Origin: Lycocorax pyrrhopterus obiensis
Taxonomy: Eukaryota; Chordata; Aves; Passeriformes; Paradisaeidae
Assembly (NCBI GenBank): GCA_014706295.1
Contig: JACSVZ010000002.1
Span: forward strand, 56,355,117-56,419,116
Direction of reading: 5' to 3'
DNA: 64,000 bases
Positions 57,502 through 64,000 of the stretch are shown piece after piece. The translations under genes and the position numbers were made by a program. The notes beneath the pieces are model-generated. The model was given only the letters and a program-made list of their open reading frames with translations, was not told the DNA's origin and did not search any database. Position 1 is the first letter of the stretch; the number at the start of each line of letters is the position of its first letter.

Positions 57502-60318
57502 GCAGTCAAATATTGAAAAATAAGTTGCTTTCCAGTTCACACATTATACCACTACTGTGTGTCCTCTCCCTCAATTCTGAATTTTTCTCTTCTGTCCTCC
57601 CTATTCTACAAATTTAGTTTTAAATGTATTTCATTTTACTAAAGGAATTCACAGACATGATTTATCTATGATGTGAAAATCTTGAGTGCATGCTACAACA
57701 GACAAAGTAAGAAAGCAGATCTTTTGACAGTGCAAACCAGTGCAACTTCACCAGATTCAGAAAAGCTGCCTTAGCTCTTTGACCAACTGCTCCTTTTCTT
57801 CCAGCCTGGAGGAAAAACTGAACTGTTGTGCTTGAACAGCTTCTTAGCCACTGTCCTGAATGCCAGCCTACTCTTGTCAGTATTTGGCTTTTAACATACC
57901 GTTGTTCTACATGGTAAATTAATTACATATGCTTCCTCCCAAAGGAGTTGAGAGCATTGCTTTTCTCTATTTTCATATACACTGAGCGTATACTTGTTTT
58001 TACCTGCACTGCAGATGTTACTTTTGACAAGATTTTTACACTTGATCCATTCCAAAACACAATTTGAATAAATATGTTTGAGTTACCATGAAAAACACGC
58101 TCTTCAAGTTATCTAAAAAAATTAAGAAGTATCCAGGTTACATGGACAACCTAATTCCCTACATGTGCTCCAAGCCATTCCCTCCCTAAGCCAGCTGCTC
58201 CTTCTTCAATCATACAAACACAAGTAAGTAAAACAAGACACAACTCCAACTTTCAAAAGGTATTAAAAACTAGACCACCTGCTACAGCTACCCATTTCCT
58301 AGACCTAAAGGTTTTGACCAGATTAAAGCATTCTTCATGCTACATGAATGTAGCCTATATCCTATTTGCAGAACTGTTTTCTGTGTTGATACAGATCTAC
58401 TTGACTTAATGGAAATTAACCCTCAGAAAAGTGATTTTAAATATACACATAGCACAACCCCACACACCATAGCAGCACACACACAAACACTTTTGTATAG
58501 CCTGTGCAATACACTGGTCATTGTTCTACCCCATCACTTGAGAGAAGGTCAGTGCAAAGCTGCCTTGTCCACAGAAGAATTAAATCAGCAAATACTACTC
58601 TGAAAGCAAAGAGAAGAGAAGAAGAGGTTTCCACACTATCTGCTTAAGGTATATAATAGTAAGTGCTGAATTTAAGGGCAATCACTCTGGGTTCTCTGTA
58701 TGGTTAGTAGCAGTTTGGTGGCCACGCTACAGGAAATGAACAACAGGTATCAGACCTAACATCAACATGTACATAGCAGATTTACTTCCCTTTCAATATT
58801 AACTAATTTTATGGCTCTGATCAAACCACTGAATCATTAAAAACTAGGTTCCCATAATGAATGCTTAAATCATTAGCATACTCAAGCTACTGAAGCTTCC
58901 CTTGAATTATATACAGTGTAAGCTAATAATCTTACTGTTACTAAAAAGTCAGACATTCAACAAGCATATTTTTCATAAAGAGAATTCCATTGCTATCAAA
59001 GCCTGTAATGAGATTTCCATTTATCTTATTCCTTTAATCTGATTTTTAAAAGTTATTTGAAAAGCAAGTGTATCAAGAATTGCCAGATAGATTTTTTTAT
59101 ATATCTGTAAAACCCCACATCTTCCTAAAACATCTGATGCAGCAAAACTAGTTCAGATATGTTGTATACTATTTCAAGTTTAAGAGACCCTGCACGAAAT
59201 ATAATTCCATTTGGCTGCCATCTACTTCTTTCTAACCTACTCTGGGCTAAGCAACTGGCAGCTGTCATCCCAGGACTTTGAACTACCTTTGCAGAAAGTT
59301 GGAAGCCTAGAAAGCAATTAATTTCATTTAAATACCAGCCATCTGAAAAGCCATCTGAAAATTCAGCCTAAGTTAATCAGGTAGACACCCTCTGTAATCA
59401 AGGAAGAAGCATAGGTACCTCCAGAGATGGGATCATTCTACACTGTTTCTCTTTGCACGCAGAAAGAGCCTATCTGACTAATTTATCTGTTTGCCTAAAA
59501 ATTTAGTCTATGGCTGTACAGGAACTGAATCCTGCCCTGCATTGTTAAGTACCAGGAGAAATCAGAGTAATTTCTTCACTAGCAGGTTGGAAATAGTAAG
59601 CGGTCTTCCACTGGGTCTTCAGAACTGCTGCATCAGTGACCAGGTAGGGATTTGGAGTTGTCCATACCCACACAGCAAGGACTCTTCCATGGCACCTTGC
59701 CTGTCCAAAGTCTGGCAATGTCAAGGGGACATCTGGTCCCCATAAACCTACTTTTGATGGGCATCATGTTCTCAGCCTACTCAGAAGGGCCAGGAGCAGA
59801 AGAGGCATTGCCTGAAAACCACCTAAATCACCAAATACTTTCAGCCATGCAAATTTTTCTCTGACTTATACCAATGGCAGAAAAAACAGAAGAGGTGCCC
59901 AGTTGTTCACAGTACAATGCAGATACCAAGGTGTGGTAAAACAGAACTACTATCCATGAGACTGCCACTACAGTATGCTACATGCAACCAATCAGATAAC
60001 CTCATCCTGATAACGTGAATGATTTCAGGAGAGACAAGGGAATACAGAAGACTGGATGGGCAGAGAAATAAACATCTTGGACTGCAGAGGGAGCAGTGTG
60101 TCAGGAGAACTGTTTCTTCATTGTACCTGCACACACTAACACACAGTGGTATTGCTAGAGTTGGGGGAAGGGGAGCAAGAACTATGTGGTTTAAAAAAAT
60201 CTGTTTGGTTTCATTCTCTTTATGGACATAATAGGACAGTCTGGCTCCTTCATGCAACTCCAACACAATTTGTTCTTTACTAAAGTTATTTAGCTTTACC
60301 ATTTTTCCTCTCACAAGA
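57502..60318. other. Upstream flank, unique segment
   Basis: AT-rich DNA with no recognised element or exon. A CA-rich patch lies at about 58443-58492. Confidence 0.45.
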
Positions 60319-60775
60319 TGTCCTGGTTTTGGCAAGGACAGAATTAATTTTTTCCCGTTAGCCATGAGACAGCAGAGTCTGGAGCCATGTGGATGTGTCT
60401 AGGTTTTTATTCTATACAACCTCACGTCGTTATCGGTGGGTATAAGTAAGGGACTCTTGCTCCCAAGAAGAAGGTGGGCATGGTTTGAGGTCAGGGGAAA
60501 GCATGGCAGGTGGAGGGTCTGTCCACCATTGTTTTTCATTGCCTCGGTCTTGGTGAGCATTTTTCATGTAAATCACCCTCTCTCTTTGTACACCTTTGTA
60601 ATTGTTGCTGCTACAGTTTGTTTTCTTACCTCATTGCTGCTTCCAGTAACTTGTCCTTATCTCAACCTGTAATCTTTATCTTTTGTGCTTCCAACTGGAA
60701 GCAAGAGGGAAGTGAGTGCCAGTGGAATTTTCGTAAGTGCACTAAATTGGGGGATACCATTCCTAAACCACTACA
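60319..60775 (+). mobile_element. Solo LTR H, copy 3, with CAAGA duplication
   Basis: 457 bp, begins TGTCCTGGTTTTGGCAAGG and ends CCTAAACCACTACA. Perfect 5 bp target duplication CAAGA (60314-60318 and 60776-60780). Best-preserved of three copies of this LTR in the window. No internal region. Confidence 0.85.
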
Positions 60776-63700
60776 CAAGATCAATTTTAGTGTTCTGAGT
60801 ACCCCGACCACATAGTAGCACAGTAATATGACAACTGGTAAGGATCATGGGATCCACAAACTCACAGTCATAGGCAGCAAAAATAAAGATATTTAGCTCA
60901 AGACATTTCTGCCTCTATAACTCCACACTCCTCAGGTCACTAGACAATCTCACATGCCAAACTGAGCCTTGAATGTACAATGGTCCAGAGAACAGTGACA
61001 GAGACCAAGGCCAGTACACCCAAGGCAGCAGTGATACTTTAGGTCCCTGCATTGGCAGGAGCCTTGATACATGAAAATTCTCAGAACTTTCAAGAAAGCA
61101 GGTCCCAGTCCCCTTTTTAAGGGATAGCAAAAAAGTCAACAGTCAAGCAAGAAAACACACACAGTAGCCACTAACCCCACCCAAGCAAAAAATTCTTCCT
61201 GACCCCTAACTCTGGATACAGGTTTAAAACAGAACTTAAAGCAGCAGAGAAATTTTTCCATTATTCTTAAGGAACTGTTATTTTCATTTACTTATATATT
61301 TACAGCAAGTATTCACAAATTCGTGACTTAAGCAGAATACATAGTAACTAAATACACATTTCAGGTAGGTGATACATGAGGCAATTAGCTTTAGTGATAA
61401 GCTAAATATATTTTTGCGTTGTTATGCTGATATAAATGCTTTGCACATATTATTTCTAATTAGAAGACAAACTCTTGAGCAATCTCTTTCAATGCTCCCT
61501 GTCTGATAACCAATACCAATACCAAGTGCTCACACAGAACCAGCAGACTATGAAAAGTAATGCAGGAAGAAATTAGTTTCCTTTAGATTCATGCAGCCTT
61601 TGTACACCTTTGTCAAAACAGGCAACTTGGACCAAGAAAATAGTTACAGGTGGTGCATGGAAAAAACCCTAAAATTCTCAGGAGGTTCAATAACAAACAA
61701 TTTTACTTGCAAACTCTAAAACATTCAGATAGAACAAGGCACTTAACAAGGCATTGACTGGAGTTTTTGGTCTGGCTTAAAATATATTTTGAGAAGAAGA
61801 AGGTAGGAGAAGAAAAAGAAAGAGAAAGAAATAAAATGGAGAGAGAAAGATAGATGGTTACCACCCTAGGATCTAGCATGGTCTCAGCAGCTTTTAAATC
61901 CAGGGTAGTGGAGCGTGCCACTCAACATGTCTCACCATCCTTTTATCTGTCCTGGTGCACTGAGACCCTCCTCCAGGTGAGCTTATGCTAATTTCACCTC
62001 TTAAGTCTCGAATCTGCACTTTACACAAAGCCAGAATGTTCCCAGAAGTCCCATGCGGTTGATTGCTCCCCATTACAGTGCAGACCAGCAGCTGACATTT
62101 CAAATGTTCATGCGGGCAGGCTCAAGGGGATAGGGGTGCTGTGCACCACCCCACCTATGGAGACCTCTCCATGTTCCCCAATCACTTCCCACCTGGTTGT
62201 TTTGAGCCTGTTGAATGTTCCTCCGGTTTTCTACAAGAGTAAAATCCTGAAAGCTAGGGGAATCTAGTCAGGTATTTCTGTATCTGCACTTTAAATGTAG
62301 CCTGCCAAAACTTTGCAGTGATTCAAGAAAAACATCTTTATTTAGAAGACATCCCGGTCTCCCTGATGATTTTCATATTAAGTAATTACTCTGTGAAAGT
62401 GCTCAAAACAGAAAGCAAAATCTCCCAGAAAGAACAATATATATCCTTCAACTAGTCATAAATAAAATAAAATAAAATTTTCAGTGCTTACCAAGTCAAG
62501 ACTCATAACAAAATTTCTTTCTAGCCCAATAGATCAGAATACTTTGAAACAAGCAGTAAATTAATTTCTTTCAAGTTTCTTCCCAACATCCTCCTGTTGG
62601 GCTTCATGGACTCTCTGGTGCATCAGGTCATGTGTGGAGAGAGATTCTGTGGGATGCAGCTTCCAGTGACAAGTGCCTGCCAGCACCATCATTTTATGTT
62701 CTGGGCCCTGCTAAGCAAGGAGGCCCTGGGACAGTCACTCCTCCTGTACAGCTCCAGGCAACAGCTGCAGCTGGTCACAGATCCTCCTTCTTTCTGATGC
62801 ATGAGTAAAGAGCAAGGAGCAAAGAAAGGCTGAGGTGCTGGGCTGCAGGTACAAGGAGTAGTCCCTTCTTGCAAGGAACATGATGCAAGAAATTTGACAG
62901 ATTTGTAGTTTGTCACAACACCAGAATCTTTTTTTCTTTTTTCTTTTTTTCTTTTTTCTTTTTTGCAATAGTATACTAATAACCCTTAACACATACAGGT
63001 CAGTGAATATGCTCCATTAAATGTAAAAATTGTATCTGCTCACCTGTATGTCACAAAGCTATGTGACTAATGATGAAGTAACTTTCTTTATAGTTTAAAC
63101 AGTAGTTAATAATCCTCAGGGCTTGTGTTCTGGATTTACTGCATTTTCTTTATTAATTCTACTGCAAGTCTTTTAACTAGGTCTGTGCAGCTGAAAAATC
63201 ACAGTTCCCTCTCTTGCCACCCAGCAACTCCTTAGGACAAAGAAGTACATGGTAAAGTGAGCTGACAACGTTATTTATCTGACAAGTGTCACAATATCTT
63301 TGTCTTAGCTTCACCAAACTTGCAGAACCAGGAGAACATTCATGGACTTCTGAATTTCAGAGGTGTTGTCCATTATGCAAAAAGCAGCAGGCAGACATCA
63401 TTTGCCACAGATTGATAGCAGTATGAACATTTCTTATTACTAATACCCTGTCAGCCAGAACCTTGCACTCTTGTCTCCTGAAGCTCTCCCTGATTGCCAT
63501 GTCAGCTTGTTCAGCTCTGAGATCTCCAGAACAGAGAATATTGAATGATTGCTACTTCAAGGAATCAAAATTTAAGACCAGTAAAACCAGCATACAGTGT
63601 TTAAGGAACAGAATCAGCAATCACAGGCTCAACAGTGTATGTCTGCTGCAAAAGGCTGTGTTTGGTATCTCAGGTACAACATGTCCAAGCAGAATTCAAC

Positions 63701-64000
63701 ACCCAAAGTGATTCTTAGACCATCGGACATGCAGATATCTGACCTGGACCAGATTAAAAACAAGATTACACTGGGAGCACATATTTCCAGGACAGCACGG
63801 AAGTGTAAAACTAAAGGAAAGAATGACTTTTTGATCAATTTCATGCAGGTGTATATACACAGGTGGGCCACCCACATGAAATTATCACAGCAGCAGAGCA
63901 TCTCCAGTACAAGGCAGGAGCTGGAGGTCAGGCTTTGAAATGGTATTGTGGTGGACATGCTATATGGGCTGCTCTGAGACACAGACTTCACTAGTGGTGG
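60776..64000. other. Upstream flank, unassigned segment
   Basis: Mostly AT-rich unique DNA. A purine-rich patch (AGAAGAAAAAGAAAGAG-type) at 61791-61855 and a somewhat GC-richer stretch at 61860-62220 could be part of an old LTR, but no ends are visible. A plus-strand frame at 63597-63938 has no recognised family. Confidence 0.4.
62929..62965. repeat. T-rich (TTTTTTC)n tract
   Basis: Short imperfect TTTTTTC repeat of about 37 bp. Confidence 0.85.

Noticed and set aside
63597..63938. 113-codon plus-strand open frame near the right edge
   Set aside because: No recognised domain, no splice context and no homologue I can name; the length is within chance for this much DNA.
1..64000. CRISPR arrays, tRNA or rRNA genes, bacterial operons or phage
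   Set aside because: No spaced identical repeats, no cloverleaf with A/B boxes that I could see, and no dense coding; the window is vertebrate intron and flank.

Overview
This is vertebrate nuclear DNA, almost certainly from a bird and probably a songbird or another neoavian. The repeats decide this. There are several CR1 LINEs with the avian 3' end (tandem AATCATAG-type octamers), including one that still shows traces of the CR1 ORF1 esterase. There are also many LTRs with the TGTCxTGGTTT...AAACCAxxACA ends common in passerine genomes. The sequence is AT-rich, almost all non-coding, and has no bacterial-style genes.

The only host gene I can support is on the minus strand. Three short exons, at 49424-49508 (start codon), 16746-16796 and 1046-1217, have proper splice sites and compatible phases (phase 1, phase 1, then out in phase 2). 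Joined in frame they encode the N-terminus of one long isoform of PDE1C, the calmodulin-dependent cyclic nucleotide phosphodiesterase. The catalytic exons lie beyond the left edge. Everything between about 1.2 and 49.4 kb is therefore intron 2 (15.5 kb) and intron 1 (32.6 kb), and everything right of about 49.7 kb is upstream flank or upstream non-coding exon territory.

Intron 2 is dominated by one old endogenous retrovirus (2871-15921) in the same orientation as PDE1C. It has a 5' LTR at 15352-15921, broken pol from about 14165 down to 9898 (RT with YADD, RNase H, integrase), a hydrophobic Env-tail remnant near 3.5 kb, a purine tract, and a 3' LTR at 2871-3431. It has been hit repeatedly: by a 3.4 kb CR1 that itself contains an LTR containing another LTR (a four-level nest), two further CR1 pieces, a 523 bp alpharetrovirus-like solo LTR with a perfect 6 bp target duplication, and a 968 bp GC-rich LTR with an intact-looking promoter.

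Intron 1 holds an 876 bp LTR only 91 bp from exon 2 (with a second copy at 46.9 kb), solo LTRs, a second copy of the ERV's LTR split by another LTR right beside its TATA box, a 250 bp TTCCC pentamer array, an old tandem repeat, CR1 copies, and a 447 bp inverted repeat whose arms carry the same composite sequence (27879-28325 and 31605-32051).

The flank right of the gene contains a compound element at 55.8-57.5 kb (one LTR split by two different solo LTRs, each with a clean target duplication) and a solo LTR at 60.3 kb. I found no tRNA, rRNA, CRISPR or intact viral gene, and no convincing undescribed multi-gene system. The most unusual content is the layered record of insertions and the inverted composite duplication.
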